Below are positions 5,777 to 5,914 of a DNA stretch of 5,914 nt, in pieces (position 1 is the stretch's first letter; the number at the start of each line of letters is the position of its first letter). Source of the DNA: a bacterium. GTDB taxonomy: Bacteria > BMS3Abin14. The notes beneath the pieces were generated by a model. That model did no database searches. It worked only from the letters and a program-made list of their open reading frames with translations, and was not told where the DNA came from. The position numbers and the translations under genes are program-made. The stretch is taken from NCBI GenBank assembly GCA_029210545.1, contig JARGFV010000133.1:1-5914 (forward strand), given 5' to 3'.

Positions 5777-5914
5777 GGCGAATGTTGTCTGAAATAAAAT
5801 GTCATGAAACGGAGGAAGGTGCAAGAAGGAACGCCATCCCGAAATCCGCGATTGGTTTGGGCCGGCCTCCGGTCGGGGTGTCTGAGGGGTCTGTTTTTGA
5901 CACGCCGGTCCTGG
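5777..5914. other. Right-edge region, no confident gene; possible divergent frame or promoter
   Basis: A plus-strand frame opens with ATG at 5782 and stays open to the window end (44 codons plus one base); it includes an internal GTG at 5878 that would begin MSEGSVFDTPVL. A second plus frame, from ATG at 5804, is also open to the end, so openness alone is not evidence. A perfect TTGACA lies on the plus strand at 5897-5902 and could be the -35 of a divergent promoter whose -10 lies outside the window. The region is probably the intergenic spacer or 5' edge of a divergent gene. Nothing else is recognised. Confidence 0.25.

Overview
The window is a GC-rich (roughly 60 percent by eye) bacterial chromosomal segment. 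It is filled by one tightly packed five-gene operon read on the minus strand, from about 5770 down to 109. In transcription order the genes are a DUF1015 protein, a MinD/ParA-type deviant Walker-A ATPase, a small protein joining a J-like region to a RodZ-type helix-turn-helix, an exported LolA-like protein, and the replication-restart helicase PriA. The 720-residue PriA has all helicase motifs and eight zinc-binding cysteines and is the firmest identification. The gene content, high GC and intergenic hairpin repeats suggest a deltaproteobacterium-like lineage (Desulfobacterota/Myxococcota sense). That placement is inference, because there is no rRNA or other phylogenetic marker here.

Right edge (5601-5914): a 314-base stretch without a confident gene. 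It holds a perfect TATAAT on the minus strand inside the only AT-rich patch, a diverged copy of a repeat also found at the left edge, and a leader of about 160 bases that can fold into three small hairpins. An excellent Shine-Dalgarno sequence precedes a TTG start for the DUF1015 gene. A short plus-strand frame and a TTGACA hexamer run toward the right end and may belong to a divergent neighbour.

Centre (109-5600): the five genes are joined by four consecutive stop/start overlaps (one GTGA, three ATGA). They are therefore almost certainly co-transcribed and probably translationally coupled. The ATPase and the J-like/HTH protein form the most intriguing pair: a MinD-type switch beside a cytoplasmic RodZ-like HTH protein with no membrane anchor and no HPD motif. 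Their coupling to PriA hints at, but does not prove, a link between spatial organisation and replication restart.

Left edge (1-108): downstream of priA lie three back-to-back inverted repeats (8-42, 44-61, 63-88). They probably end or protect the operon transcript, and the outer two share a core sequence. The third shares a 20-base segment (17 of 20 identical, all differences transitions) with the promoter region at the other end of the operon. No tRNA, rRNA, CRISPR array, insertion sequence or phage gene was seen.
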